From Flavobacterium hibernum (GTDB taxonomy: Bacteria > Bacteroidota > Bacteroidia > Flavobacteriales > Flavobacteriaceae), in the NCBI RefSeq assembly GCF_000832125.1, contig NZ_JPRK01000009.1:1-64000 (forward strand): a stretch of 64,000 nucleotides of DNA. Direction: 5' to 3'. This document shows positions 1 to 8,387 of the stretch, one piece after another (position 1 is the stretch's first letter; every line of letters starts with the position of its first letter). The notes beneath the pieces were generated by a model. That model searched no databases and was not told where the DNA came from. It saw nothing but the letters and a program-made list of their open reading frames with translations. A program made the position numbers and the translations under genes.

Positions 1-33
1 AAACCCGACAGGTTTTTAAAACCTGTCGGGTTT
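1..33. repeat. Perfect inverted repeat at window edge
   Basis: Two perfect 16-bp arms (1-16 and 18-33) with a single-base centre, core CCGACAGGTTTT. It could act as a terminator for a gene left of the window and is also typical of flavobacterial intergenic palindromes. The left flank is not visible. Confidence 0.7.
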
Positions 34-49
34 GTTAAACGTTATAATT

Positions 50-352
50 ATGATTTTAGAAGCCGCTTTTCTTTATGTAAAACCAAATTTAGCAACTCAA
101 TTCGAGGCTGATTTTGCAAATGCAAGTCAATACATCGCATCGATTGATGGATATTTAGGTCATCGTTTAGAGAAATGTCTCGAAGTCGAAAACAAATATC
201 TTTTGTTGGTTGATTGGAATACGCTCGAAGATCATACTGTGGGTTTTAGAACTTCTGAAGCTTACTTAGAATGGAAAAAGATGTTGCATCATTATTACGA
301 ACCGTTTCCTATTGTAGAACATTTTGAAACTGTTTTTGAGAATAAAAAATAG
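50..352 (+). CDS. Antibiotic biosynthesis monooxygenase (ABM)-like small protein
   Basis: About 100 residues with the layout of the ABM/dimeric alpha-beta barrel superfamily: an N-terminal strand (ILEAAFLYVKP), a helix rich in polar residues, a central LLLVDWNTLEDH strand and loop, and a C-terminal helix and strand ending near a conserved EHFE. Members usually dimerise; many are small oxygenases or stress proteins of unknown substrate. I chose the ATG at 50 over a TTG 18 bases upstream because the upstream codons run into the palindrome and the ATG gives the canonical N-terminal strand. The gene stands alone before rlmH, separated by a palindromic repeat. Family fairly sure, function unknown. 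Confidence 0.7.
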   Translation: MILEAAFLYVKPNLATQFEADFANASQYIASIDGYLGHRLEKCLEVENKYLLLVDWNTLEDHTVGFRTSEAYLEWKKMLHHYYEPFPIVEHFETVFENKK

Positions 353-360
353 GGATTATT

Positions 361-444
361 TTGCCAAAGATTAAAGAATTAAAAAGGATTATTTCTTTAA
401 TTCGCTTTAAATTAATCTGTGAAAATCATTTTAATCTGTGGCAA
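361..444. repeat. Palindromic intergenic repeat (TTGCCA...GATTAAAGAATTAAAA family), copy 1
   Basis: Arms 361-375 and 430-444 are inverse complements with one mismatch. The left arm and following bases closely match a second copy at 49901-49960. It lies just upstream of rlmH and carries no ORF of its own. Confidence 0.7.
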
Positions 445-460
445 AAAATAAAAATAAAAA

Positions 461-934
461 ATGAATATCAAACTTATCGCCATTGGCAAAACCGACAATA
501 AAGCACTTCAAACTTTGATTGATGACTATACCAAACGTTTGTCGTTTTACATCAAATTTGATTTGGAGATTATTCCCGATATCAAAAACGTAAAGAATTT
601 ATCCGAAAGTCAGCAAAAGGAGAAAGAAGGCGAATTGATTTTGTCGAAACTTTCACCAACAGATCAATTGATTTTATTGGATGAAAACGGGAAAAACTTT
701 TCAAGCGTAGGTTTCTCTGAAGAATTACAAAAGAAAATGAATTCCGGAATCAAAACTCTTGTTTTTGTAATTGGTGGTCCTTATGGATTCTCTGATACGG
801 TTTACAGCAAAGCACAAGGTAAAATTTCGCTTTCGTTAATGACATTTTCACACCAAATGGTACGTTTGTTTTTTATCGAACAATTGTATAGAGGATTTAC
901 TATTTTAAGAAATGAACCTTATCATCATCAATAA
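461..934 (+). CDS. rlmH: 23S rRNA (pseudouridine-1915-N3)-methyltransferase RlmH
   Basis: 157 residues, the usual length for this SPOUT-class methyltransferase, which methylates pseudouridine 1915 in helix 69 of 23S rRNA on the 70S ribosome using S-adenosylmethionine. Visible signatures are the N-terminal MNIKLIAIGK strand, the cofactor-loop motif FVIGGPYGF (about residues 102-110), and the C-terminal MTFSHQMVRLFFIEQLYRG helix followed by RNEPYHH, the hallmark end of the family. The ATG at 461 is the only sensible start. It appears to be a single-gene unit with a repeat just upstream. Identification is very secure. Confidence 0.96.
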   Translation: MNIKLIAIGKTDNKALQTLIDDYTKRLSFYIKFDLEIIPDIKNVKNLSESQQKEKEGELILSKLSPTDQLILLDENGKNFSSVGFSEELQKKMNSGIKTLVFVIGGPYGFSDTVYSKAQGKISLSLMTFSHQMVRLFFIEQLYRGFTILRNEPYHHQ

Positions 935-969
935 AATTAGTATTCAGTTGCAGTTTTTAGTGTTCAGTT

Positions 970-1617
970 TTAGAAAACAAACTCTTCTTCTTCATTTATA
1001 AAAACATACGGAATCTTTTTATCTATTATAGTTTGTACCAGAATTTTGCATTGAATATAATCTTCAAAATGCATGTTTTTATCATACGAAAATGTAATTT
1101 GAGCTTTCGGATTTATAACCAAACTATCTAAAAATGGCTTTAAATTACTTTTAGGAAAATCATATGTTTTTCTTCCACTATATTTGATCATTCCATTCTT
1201 TTTAAAATAAAGCTGGCTTCTATTATTGGCAATTTCCATCTTATAATACACTTTCGTGAAAGGTAAAAAAGCCATATTCTTTCCAATAGAATCTGCATAC
1301 GAATAATAATTTTCGGCATTTTCGTTTTTATGAGCACTGTCATCCCTCTTTTTTTTCTGTAATTTCATCACTTCCGGAATTACAAGTTTAAGAGGTAAAC
1401 GTTTATCGACATTCAAAATCCAATTGGTCGAGATAATACTGTTTTTTCTATTAACATCTGCAATTGTATCTTTTCCTACCGTTTTAAAAAAGATATAGAT
1501 TGGCGAATGATCTTGAACATCTTTTACAATTGTAACGTTTGATTTTGGAAGTAGAACATCTTTTTTTTCTTCGCATGAAAAAAGAAGGAAAGCTAAAATT
1601 AGAGTAAAGTATTTCAT
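970..1617 (-). CDS. Hypothetical lipoprotein
   Basis: About 215 residues. Starting at the ATG at 1617 gives a clean lipoprotein signal (MKYFTLILAFLLFSC); a GTG 21 bases upstream would add residues ahead of it and is less likely. The mature part is lysine-rich with no enzyme motif I recognise. The C-terminal third (KAQITFSYDKNMHFEDYI, then a helix and a strand) loosely recalls the periplasmic domain of ExbD/TolR proteins, but that resemblance is weak and the membrane anchor differs. It is convergent with rlmH and separated from folP by a repeat-rich spacer. Function unknown. Confidence 0.6.
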   Translation of the reverse strand: MKYFTLILAFLLFSCEEKKDVLLPKSNVTIVKDVQDHSPIYIFFKTVGKDTIADVNRKNSIISTNWILNVDKRLPLKLVIPEVMKLQKKKRDDSAHKNENAENYYSYADSIGKNMAFLPFTKVYYKMEIANNRSQLYFKKNGMIKYSGRKTYDFPKSNLKPFLDSLVINPKAQITFSYDKNMHFEDYIQCKILVQTIIDKKIPYVFINEEEEFVF

Positions 1618-1735
1618 AAATTTTAAAGTTTTAAACACATAGAAACATAGATTTGTAAACTTAAAAAAAGCGTTTCACTTGTTTAAACAAACATAGCTGT
1701 GCGACTAAGCTTATTTCATTTTTTTTCAAAACAGT

Positions 1736-1839
1736 TTGTCATTCCGAGGAACGAGGAATCTCCGCAAGAAACTCCGTAAAGAAAATCGTAAATCTTTGTC
1801 GAGCAACTCATGGAGATTCCTCGTTCCTCGGAATGACAA
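1736..1839. repeat. Long perfect inverted repeat, 28-bp arms
   Basis: Arms at 1736-1763 and 1812-1839 are perfect inverse complements over 28 bp, around a 48-base centre. The arms contain GTCATTCCGAGGAACGAGGA. There is no ORF inside. It sits in the 411-base gap between the lipoprotein gene and folP and resembles a small non-autonomous or REP-like element. Confidence 0.85.
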
Positions 1840-1858
1840 TATTGCGGTTACGTTGTGA

Positions 1859-1965
1859 ATGATGGATTAAAATCCATCATAACAATATATTTATTCCTAC
1901 GGAGCTCCTCAAAAAAATTCCCGAGGAATGATTTATATTGTAGCAACGTCCCGAAGCTTCGGGAT
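1859..1965. repeat. Secondary palindromic repeats in the lipoprotein-folP gap
   Basis: ATGATGGATT and AATCCATCAT (1859-1880) form a 10-bp inverted pair around two bases. A separate palindrome TCCCGAAGCTTCGGGA lies near 1949-1964. The unit GATGGATTAAAATCC recurs at about 19755. No coding potential is seen in this stretch. Confidence 0.6.
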
Positions 1966-2028
1966 TAATCCGTTGAAACGAATAAAAATTACTTTTTATC
2001 ATAGAAATCGGAATGACAAATCTGTCGT

Positions 2029-2862
2029 TTATATAGTATTCAAATTCATTTTACCAAACAAAGTGACACATTCCACCGCTTCTTTCACATCATGAACACG
2101 CAAAATTTTTGCGCCTTTTGTCAAAGCAATCGTATTCAAAAAAGTTGTTCCGTTTAAAGCTTCTTGTGGTGTAATATCAAGCGTTTTATAAATCATCGAT
2201 TTTCTTGAAATCCCAGCTAAAACAGGTAATTCTAAAAGATTAAAAAGCTCCATTTTTTGCATCACTTCATAATTTTGATCTGTTGTTTTGGCAAAACCAA
2301 AACCCGGATCAAGAATCAAATCGTTAATCCCTAAAGCTCTCGCTTTTTTTACTTTTTCAGAAAAATAAAACATCATTTCTTTTACGATGTCGTCATATTG
2401 CGTTAAACTCTGCATGGTTTGCGGATTTCCACGCATGTGCATCATAATGTATGGAACATTGTATTGTGCAATAACCTCAAACATTTTATCGTCAAGTTCT
2501 CCTGCTGCAATGTCATTTATAATCGCCGCACCACTTTCTATACTAGCTTTTGCAACTTCGGCTCTAAAAGTATCAATCGATAAAAGAGCGTTTGGAAAAT
2601 GCTTTAAAATCAATTCTATTGCAGGAACAATTCGGTCGATTTCTTCTTGTTCCGTAACAAACTCGGCACTTGGTTTGCTTGAATACGCACCAATGTCAAT
2701 AAATGTTGCGCCCTGAGATAACATTTTATCTACTTGATCGATAATTTCTTCTTCATTTTTATATTTCCCTCCATCAAAAAAAGAATTGGGAGTAACATTT
2801 AGAATTCCCATTACTTTAGGAATCGACAAATCTATAAGTTCACCTTTGCAGTTAATCAGCAT
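2029..2862 (-). CDS. folP: Dihydropteroate synthase
   Basis: 277 residues. Condenses 6-hydroxymethyl-dihydropterin pyrophosphate with p-aminobenzoate in cytoplasmic folate synthesis; it is the sulfonamide target. TIM-barrel motifs occur in order: MGILNVTPNSFFDGG near residues 18-32, DIGAYSSKPSA near 56-66 (most proteobacterial enzymes have DIGGESTRPGA here), SIDTFRAEVA, NDIAAG, MMHMRGNPQTMQ, ILDPGFGFAKT, GISRKSMIY and the terminal RVHDV. All pterin and phosphate binding segments are present, so it should be active. It is divergent from the DUF1599 gene across a 150-base spacer. Confidence 0.95.
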   Translation of the reverse strand: MLINCKGELIDLSIPKVMGILNVTPNSFFDGGKYKNEEEIIDQVDKMLSQGATFIDIGAYSSKPSAEFVTEQEEIDRIVPAIELILKHFPNALLSIDTFRAEVAKASIESGAAIINDIAAGELDDKMFEVIAQYNVPYIMMHMRGNPQTMQSLTQYDDIVKEMMFYFSEKVKKARALGINDLILDPGFGFAKTTDQNYEVMQKMELFNLLELPVLAGISRKSMIYKTLDITPQEALNGTTFLNTIALTKGAKILRVHDVKEAVECVTLFGKMNLNTI

Positions 2863-2886
2863 TTTTATTATTTTTTGTTTCAGATT

Positions 2887-2962
2887 TCAAGTTTCAAGAT
2901 CTTGTCATTAACACTTTGTTTAGAAAAAACTTGAAACAAAGAAAACCTTAAACTTGAAACTC
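2887..2962. repeat. TTTCAAGTTTCAAG / CTTGAAAC inverted repeat cluster
   Basis: Several copies of TTTCAAG on the left (about 2887-2902) face CTTGAAAC copies on the right (about 2931-2938 and 2953-2960), allowing an imperfect hairpin. A related TTTCAAG pair lies at about 60578-60600. It sits inside the folP/DUF1599 divergent promoter region. Confidence 0.5.
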
Positions 2963-2984
2963 TTTAATTTAATCCTTATTTTTG
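2954..2984 (+). promoter_or_regulatory. Bacteroidota promoter for the DUF1599 gene
   Basis: TTG at 2954-2956 (-33 element), a 20-base spacer, then TATTTTTG at 2977-2984 matching the TAnnTTTG -7 consensus. The predicted transcript start is about 20 bases before the ATG at 3014. Confidence 0.55.
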
Positions 2985-3013
2985 AAAAAATTTAAGCAAA
3001 TATACAGCAATAA

Positions 3014-3562
3014 ATGAAGAATACTTCCCTTGAATTTGATAATGTAATTACGGTTTGCAGAACCTTATTTATCAATAAAATGAAAGATTACGGCAGCGCA
3101 TGGAGAATTTTAAGACTTCCATCACTAACTGACCAAATTTTCATAAAAGCACAAAGAATTAGAAGTTTACAGGAAAATGAGATCCGTAAAGTTGATGAAG
3201 ATGAAAAAGGAGAATTCATAGGAATCATCAATTATTCGATTATGGCCTTAATTCAATTAGAATTGGGAGTTGCAGACCAACCTGATTTAGATGTTGAAAA
3301 AGCAACTGAATTGTATGACGCTAAAATTAAACTAACAAAAGAGTTAATGGAAGCCAAAAATCATGATTATGGCGAGGCTTGGCGTGATATGCGTGTAAGT
3401 TCATTGACAGATTTGATTTTACAAAAAATACTTCGCGTAAAACAAATCGAAGACAATAAAGGAAAAACTTTAGTTTCTGAAGGTATCGACGCCAATTATC
3501 AAGATATGATTAATTATTCAGTTTTTGCTTTGATTTTAGATCCTCTTACACCTAAACAATAG
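3014..3562 (+). CDS. DUF1599 domain protein
   Basis: 182 residues made of two homologous halves. Each half carries K-x-DYG-x-AWR-x-x-R-x-x-SLTD followed by a KAQRIRSLQ-like helix: KDYGSAWRILRLPSLTDQI near residue 24 and HDYGEAWRDMRVSSLTDLI near residue 117. This internal duplication is characteristic of the DUF1599 family, which has been linked to nucleotide-modification systems through domain context in phages; here it stands among folate and membrane genes, so a housekeeping role is as likely. It is mostly helical with no signal peptide, hence cytoplasmic. The next gene starts 28 bases downstream and may be cotranscribed. Family secure, role unknown. Confidence 0.85.
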   Translation: MKNTSLEFDNVITVCRTLFINKMKDYGSAWRILRLPSLTDQIFIKAQRIRSLQENEIRKVDEDEKGEFIGIINYSIMALIQLELGVADQPDLDVEKATELYDAKIKLTKELMEAKNHDYGEAWRDMRVSSLTDLILQKILRVKQIEDNKGKTLVSEGIDANYQDMINYSVFALILDPLTPKQ

Positions 3563-3590
3563 ATTTCAACTTAAAACCCAAATTTTAAAA

Positions 3591-4691
3591 ATGAAAAACA
3601 TCATTACTCAATTCTCCCGACTATTTGTTGGCGTATTATTTATCATATCGGGATTAATAAAACTAAACGATCCAGTTGGTTTCTCTTATAAATTAGCCGA
3701 ATATTTTAGCGAACCCGTTTTCAATATGCCTTTTCTAGAACCACTAGCTCTAGGATTAGCAATCTTTCTAGTAATTCTGGAAGTAGTTTTGGGCGTAATG
3801 CTATTAGTTGGCTACAAATCAAAACTTACCATTTGGGCTTTATTATTGTTAATCGTTTTCTTTACTTTCCTTACCTTCTACTCTGCTTATTTTGACGTAG
3901 TTAAAGACTGTGGATGTTTTGGAGATGCATTACACTTAACACCTTGGCAATCATTTACAAAAGATATTGTTTTACTTTTCTTTATCCTGATTTTATTCAT
4001 CAATAAAAAATTAGTAAAACCTTTGTTTTCAACACCCGTTACCAATATCATTACTTATGCAAGTGTTATTTTATGCATTTTTATGGCAGTTTGGGTATTG
4101 AACCACAATCCTTTAAAAGATTTCCGTCCGTTTAAAGTAGGAACAAACATCGAGAAAGGAATGGAAATTCCAGAAGGCGCTCCAAAATCGGTGGTTGAAA
4201 TGATTTTTATCTACAAAGTAAATGGTGTTGACAAAGAATTTACCGAAAAAGATTTAGCGAATATTCCTGAAGGAGCTACTTTTGTTGACCGAAAAGACAA
4301 AGTAATTACAGAAGGTTATGTACCGCCAATTCATGATTTTACTATGATGAAAGATGATTCTGATTATAAAGAAGAATTATTGAAAGAACCAAAGTTACTG
4401 CTTTATGTTACTTACGATCTTGCTTTATCTAATCCTGACGGAATGAAAAAACTTGAAACTATAACTAAAGATGCAAAAGCAAAAGGATACAAAGTAATTG
4501 CAATGACAGCTTCTGGAGCTGACGAAATTGCAAAAGCTAAGAAACAATACGGTTTAGATATTGACTTCTATTTTTGTGACGCAATTCCATTAAAAACTAT
4601 CGAAAGATCAAATCCAAGCATTGTAGTTTTACACAACGGAACTGTGATTCAAAAAGTACATTACAACGATGTTGAGGATTTGAAACTGTAA
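3591..4691 (+). CDS. DoxX/MauE-type membrane protein with thioredoxin-like C-terminus (BT_3928 family)
   Basis: 366 residues. The N-terminal half has about four transmembrane helices of the DoxX/MauE type (FVGVLFIISGLIKLNDPVG at the start), with a Cys-Gly-Cys at residues 107-109 (DCGCFGD), the typical redox-active pair of this subfamily. The C-terminal half, after residue about 200, is soluble and thioredoxin-like (LLLYVTYDLALSNPDGMKKL) without a CxxC. Such proteins are thought to pass electrons or handle periplasmic disulfides; that role is inference. It follows the DUF1599 gene by 28 bases and ends at a strong terminator. Confidence 0.8.
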   Translation: MKNIITQFSRLFVGVLFIISGLIKLNDPVGFSYKLAEYFSEPVFNMPFLEPLALGLAIFLVILEVVLGVMLLVGYKSKLTIWALLLLIVFFTFLTFYSAYFDVVKDCGCFGDALHLTPWQSFTKDIVLLFFILILFINKKLVKPLFSTPVTNIITYASVILCIFMAVWVLNHNPLKDFRPFKVGTNIEKGMEIPEGAPKSVVEMIFIYKVNGVDKEFTEKDLANIPEGATFVDRKDKVITEGYVPPIHDFTMMKDDSDYKEELLKEPKLLLYVTYDLALSNPDGMKKLETITKDAKAKGYKVIAMTASGADEIAKAKKQYGLDIDFYFCDAIPLKTIERSNPSIVVLHNGTVIQKVHYNDVEDLKL

Positions 4692-4718
4692 AAATCTCTC
4701 ATCGATATAATTATAAAG

Positions 4719-4762
4719 ACGCCAATTTTACTATTAATTTAGTGAAATTGGCGTTTTTTTTT
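4719..4762 (+). terminator. Rho-independent terminator
   Basis: 14-bp stem (4719-4732 with 4741-4754, one G-U pair) followed by a run of nine T. It ends the DUF1599/DoxX unit. Confidence 0.85.
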
Positions 4763-4852
4763 AAGCCAATATTACTTCGTAAGAAAAATATTAAATTAGA
4801 GCATTTGTTTTTATATATTTGTTTCAACTATACCCAAAAAACAACTTTATTC

Positions 4853-5521
4853 ATGAAACAATCTCCTAAATTCTTATTTACTTTTTTGCTTACATTATTC
4901 TTCTCCATAATAGGTTTTAGTCAATCAAAAACGCCAAATAAAGAACAACGTTACATCTTTTTCCTGCACAATGCATTTGTAGAGCAAAATGACCTCAGCG
5001 TTGCGCATCCTGAATATGGAAAAGCCGAATACAACGAAATTTTAGCCTCATTTAGAAAAGATAACTTTATTGTTTTTAGCGAAAAAAGAAGCAAAAACAC
5101 TAACGCAGCAAAATATGCCGAAAAGATTGTTAAGCAAATTAAAAAATTGATTAAAGAAGGTATTTCTGCAAATAGAATAACCGTAATTGGCACATCAAAA
5201 GGGGGTTATATTGCACAATATGTATCGACTTATTTAGCAAATCCTGATGTAAATTTTGTTTTTATTGGATGTTTTAGAGATAGCGATATTCAGGAAATAC
5301 CAGATATTAATTTCTGCGGAAACATTTTAACGATTTACGAAAAATCAGATGTTTATGGTGTTGATGCTATCAAACGAAAAGAAACTTCAAAGCTTAAAAT
5401 AAATCATTTCAAACAAATAGAATTAAACACCAATCTAAAACATGGCTTTTTATACAAAGCCTCTGATGATTGGATTGCTCCAAGCAAAAAATGGGCAAAT
5501 GGTAATTATGATTTGAAATAA
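4853..5521 (+). CDS. Secreted alpha/beta hydrolase
   Basis: 222 residues from the ATG at 4853, chosen because it gives a standard signal peptide (LLTLFFSIIGFSQ) and because an in-frame upstream start would fall in the preceding terminator. The nucleophile elbow is GTSKG at residues 113-117 (Ser115), after an ITVIGTSKGG strand; a late KHGFLY offers the catalytic histidine. The acid is probably the Asp in IYEKSDVYG. Substrate unknown; the size fits small esterase-like or dienelactone-hydrolase-like proteins. Likely periplasmic. A -7-like TATATTTG at 4814-4821 sits 32 bases before the start. It is followed by its own terminator. Confidence 0.7.
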   Translation: MKQSPKFLFTFLLTLFFSIIGFSQSKTPNKEQRYIFFLHNAFVEQNDLSVAHPEYGKAEYNEILASFRKDNFIVFSEKRSKNTNAAKYAEKIVKQIKKLIKEGISANRITVIGTSKGGYIAQYVSTYLANPDVNFVFIGCFRDSDIQEIPDINFCGNILTIYEKSDVYGVDAIKRKETSKLKINHFKQIELNTNLKHGFLYKASDDWIAPSKKWANGNYDLK

Positions 5522-5922
5522 TATTTCTAAAAAAAATAATCAAAAGGTCTTCAATAAATCCTAATTCAGAATATTTATTGAAGACCTTTTTTCATCTCAA
5601 TCTGACGTTTTTTTGCTTTGAAAATTACTTCTTCAACTTCAAAAACAGATCTTTTTTTTCTGCATTAAAAAATCCACATTAAAAATACCCGTTTTTTGAG
5701 TCAACTATTACGATTTCATTCCGCTTTTTCTAACCTAAAATTCAACTTTTGTGATAAAATAAAGCGCTCTTCAAATTTTGTTAATGATGATTTCTCATTC
5801 AATTTGTTTGTTTAACTTTGTTCGGAATCATAATTATATGAAATCGCTATTATTCTAAATCAGATACAGGAATGAAGAAAAGCGATACCATAATTCATTT
5901 TAAAAGCAAATATTATCTACTT
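5522..5922 (+). other. Gene-free spacer with terminator and promoter
   Basis: A 401-base gap. The first part holds a strong hairpin: stem 5542-5559 with 5573-5590, over 17 bp, ending in a T run to 5592, which terminates the hydrolase gene. The rest is AT-rich. TAACTTTG at 5813-5820 matches the -7 consensus for the downstream thioredoxin gene, with no clear -33 element. I see no other coding or RNA signal. Confidence 0.7.
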
Positions 5923-6417
5923 ATGAAACAGTTAGTCCTAGTCGTTATTGCATTTATTACTTTTTCATGTTCACAAGCACAAAAAACCGCTTTTTCGAAA
6001 GAGGCCTTGTCTGAAAAATTATTAGCAACAGATGGAAGTCAAGTTGAATTTAAAAACATTTTAAAAAAATACAAAGGTAAAACTTTGGTTATTGAGGTTT
6101 GGGCTTCTTGGTGCGGTGATTGTGTAAAAGCAATGCCAAAAGTAAAAGATCTACAAGCTAACAATCCTGATGTTTCTTACTTATTTATTTCGGCAGATAA
6201 AACAGCTGATAAATGGAAAGCAGGAATCGAAAAACACGAGTTAAAAGGCGATCACTTTATGATGAACGACGGAATGAAAGGTGTTTTTGGAAAAACAATC
6301 GATCTAGATTGGATTCCAAGATATATTATAGTTGACAAAAAAGGAAAAATCGTATTGTATCGTGCTATCGAAACAGATTTTGATAAAATCAATGAAACGC
6401 TAAAAAGCTTGAAGTAA
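5923..6417 (+). CDS. TlpA-like thioredoxin-fold lipoprotein
   Basis: 164 residues from the ATG at 5923. This start gives a lipoprotein-type signal (MKQLVLVVIAFITFSC); an upstream in-frame ATG at 5872 would put 17 polar residues in front. The thioredoxin core carries WASWCGDCVKAMP with redox cysteines at residues 64 and 67, and a cis-Pro region DWIPRYIIVD. It belongs to the TlpA/ResA group of envelope thiol-disulfide oxidoreductases, anchored in the periplasm and acting on cysteines of exported proteins. It precedes tpiA by 93 bases. Family call sure; partner unknown. Confidence 0.88.
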   Translation: MKQLVLVVIAFITFSCSQAQKTAFSKEALSEKLLATDGSQVEFKNILKKYKGKTLVIEVWASWCGDCVKAMPKVKDLQANNPDVSYLFISADKTADKWKAGIEKHELKGDHFMMNDGMKGVFGKTIDLDWIPRYIIVDKKGKIVLYRAIETDFDKINETLKSLK

Positions 6418-6510
6418 AATCTAGGATCGATGATCATTTTATTGTCGAAATAAACTTCAAATTAATAAAAGAATAAAAAACAAAAAAAAAGAATATTAAA
6501 AACTACCAAA

Positions 6511-7263
6511 ATGAGAAAAAAAATTGTTGCAGGAAACTGGAAAATGCATAAAAACGCTGAACAAACTGAAGAATTATTAAGCGAATTAATTGCTAAAATA
6601 CCAGCTCAAACTACTGCTCAAGTAATTGTTGCTCCAACATTTGTAAATTTACAAGCAGCGGTTGCAAAACTTAAAAATACAACTATTGGAGTTTCTGCTC
6701 AAAACGTTCACCAAGCTGAAGGTGGTGCTTTTACAGGAGAAATTTCTGCTGATATGTTAACAAGCATTGGTGTAAACACTGTTATTCTTGGACACTCTGA
6801 GCGTAGAGCGATTTTTCATGAATCAGATGCTTTAATCGCTAGTAAAGTTGATACTGCATTGAAACATGACATGACAGTTATTTTCTGTTTTGGAGAAGAA
6901 TTAAAAGATCGTCAATCAGGAAATCATTTCAATATTGTTGAAAACCAATTACGTGATGGTTTATTCCATATTTCAAAAGAATCTTGGGCTAATGTTGTTT
7001 TAGCTTACGAGCCAGTTTGGGCTATTGGAACTGGAGAAACTGCTTCGCCAGAACAAGCGCAAGAAATGCACGAATTTATTAGAGAAGTTGTACGTAAAGC
7101 TTTTGGAGCTGACATCGCTGACGAAGTTTCAATTTTATATGGTGGTTCTGTAAAACCAGACAACGCTAAAGAAATTTTTGGTAAACCAGACGTAGATGGT
7201 GGTTTAATTGGAGGTGCTGCTTTAAAAGCAGATGATTTCTTAGCTATTGTAACTGCAATCTAA
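6511..7263 (+). CDS. tpiA: Triosephosphate isomerase
   Basis: 250 residues, standard length. Interconverts dihydroxyacetone phosphate and glyceraldehyde 3-phosphate in cytoplasmic glycolysis and gluconeogenesis. All catalytic residues are visible: Asn9 and Lys11 in AGNWKMHKN, His95 in ILGHSERR, Glu167 in AYEPVWAIGTG (which also starts the mobile loop), and the phosphate-binding YGGSVKPDN and GLIGGAAL near the end. The ATG at 6511 begins the conserved MRKKIVAGNW. It may be cotranscribed with the thioredoxin gene; no consensus promoter is obvious between them. Confidence 0.98.
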   Translation: MRKKIVAGNWKMHKNAEQTEELLSELIAKIPAQTTAQVIVAPTFVNLQAAVAKLKNTTIGVSAQNVHQAEGGAFTGEISADMLTSIGVNTVILGHSERRAIFHESDALIASKVDTALKHDMTVIFCFGEELKDRQSGNHFNIVENQLRDGLFHISKESWANVVLAYEPVWAIGTGETASPEQAQEMHEFIREVVRKAFGADIADEVSILYGGSVKPDNAKEIFGKPDVDGGLIGGAALKADDFLAIVTAI

Positions 7264-7306
7264 ATTATATTTTAGTACAGATTTGCACAACATTTATTGT
7301 CTGTGT

Positions 7307-7357
7307 TACCGTCACGAATTCGCGAATTGTGATTAAAAAAAATCGTGAATTCGTGCC
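7307..7357. repeat. Imperfect palindrome (CACGAATTC / GAATTCGTG)
   Basis: CACGAATTC near 7313-7321 pairs with GAATTCGTG near 7346-7354, with AT-rich sequence between. It belongs to the class of 'gtgaattcgtg' intergenic units common in flavobacteria; a degraded relative may be at about 53935-53955. Confidence 0.5.
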
Positions 7358-7388
7358 AAAAAAAACTTTTAAATCTGTAGTAAAAAAC

Positions 7389-7430
7389 AAACATGAAGCG
7401 ATACTTAACGGTGTCGCTTTTTTTATGTTT
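7389..7430 (+). terminator. Terminator after tpiA
   Basis: AGCGATAC (7397-7404) pairs with GTGTCGCT (7411-7418), one G-U pair, followed by seven or more T; outer AAACAT/ATGTTT arms extend it. Confidence 0.7.
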
Positions 7431-7492
7431 TAAATAATTCTTAAAATAGCAATGTTCTTTTATATTTATAATCGACTTCTGCTTTCTATTCT

Positions 7493-7500
7493 TACCTTTG
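7493..7500 (+). promoter_or_regulatory. -7 promoter box upstream of prmA
   Basis: TACCTTTG matches TAnnTTTG exactly, 15 bases before the ATG at 7516. No good -33 TTG is visible at the right distance. Confidence 0.5.
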
Positions 7501-7515
7501 CAAAAAAAATTATTT

Positions 7516-8349
7516 ATGTCAAATATATATTTAGGATATCATTTTACGATTGAGCCAAAAGAACCAGGATCTGAAATTTTAATTGCCGAATTGGGCGAAA
7601 AAGCGTTTGAGACTTTTACTGAAACAGAAAACGGAATTTCGGCTTATGTAAAGAAAGATTTGTGGGATGAGAATATTCTGGATGACATTTATATTTTGCA
7701 GTCTGAAGAATTTAAAATTGAATATACTGTTGAAGAAATCGATCAGGTAAACTGGAATGAAGAGTGGGAAAAGAATTTTGAGGCAATTGACGTAGATGGC
7801 AAATGCCACGTTCGCGCTCCTTTTCATCCAAAAACTGATGCCGAATTTGATATTGTAATTGAACCAAAAATGAGTTTTGGAACTGGTCACCATGAAACGA
7901 CTCACATGATGATTCAGCATTTACTTGAAATGGATGTTAAAGGTCTTAAAACTTTAGACATGGGTTGTGGAACTGCAATTTTAGCTATTCTTGCCGAAAT
8001 GAAAGGTGCTGAACCTATTGATGCCATTGATATTGACAACTGGTGCTATTTAAACTCTATCGAAAATGCTGAACGCAATAATTGTAAACACATTACCGTT
8101 TATGAAGGCGATGCTGCATTATTAGCTGGTAAAAGCTATGATTTAATTATTGCTAATATCAACAGAAATATTTTGTTGAATGATATGCAAGCTTATGTAG
8201 ATTGTTTAAATAAAGGTGGAATTATATTATTTAGCGGTTTTTATGAAGAAGACATTCCTTTTATTGATGCTTCTTGCACAGAAAAAGGCTTAACATATGT
8301 TAAAAAATTTCAAAGAAACAACTGGGTTTCATTAAAATACGTAAATTAG
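7516..8349 (+). CDS. prmA: Ribosomal protein L11 methyltransferase
   Basis: 277 residues from the ATG at 7516; a TTG at 7498 lies inside the promoter box, so it is not used. Trimethylates lysines and the N-terminus of ribosomal protein L11 with S-adenosylmethionine. The N-terminal substrate-binding part leads to the linker motif MSFGTGHHETTHMM (FGTGxHxTT signature), then the Rossmann cofactor motif LDMGCGTAILAIL, an acidic strand end (IDAIDIDNW) and IIANINRNIL at the active site. The next gene is clpS, 38 bases on; the two are probably one transcript. Confidence 0.94.
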   Translation: MSNIYLGYHFTIEPKEPGSEILIAELGEKAFETFTETENGISAYVKKDLWDENILDDIYILQSEEFKIEYTVEEIDQVNWNEEWEKNFEAIDVDGKCHVRAPFHPKTDAEFDIVIEPKMSFGTGHHETTHMMIQHLLEMDVKGLKTLDMGCGTAILAILAEMKGAEPIDAIDIDNWCYLNSIENAERNNCKHITVYEGDAALLAGKSYDLIIANINRNILLNDMQAYVDCLNKGGIILFSGFYEEDIPFIDASCTEKGLTYVKKFQRNNWVSLKYVN

Positions 8350-8387
8350 ATAATAGTAATTACAACAGTACAAAAACCTAAAAGAAA

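Noticed and set aside
970..1617. ExbD/TolR identity for the lipoprotein at 970-1617
   Set aside because: Similarity limited to a short C-terminal stretch, and a lipoprotein signal replaces the ExbD transmembrane anchor.
1736..1839. CRISPR or phage attachment site
   Set aside because: Only one inverted pair, no spacers, no cas or integrase gene; better explained as an intergenic repeat.
2387..2716. Opposite-strand open frame within folP
   Set aside because: Mirror of the well-supported folP coding sequence with no family signal.
3014..3562. Part of a defence or DNA-modification island
   Set aside because: DUF1599 has such links elsewhere, but all neighbours here are housekeeping genes and no modification genes are seen.
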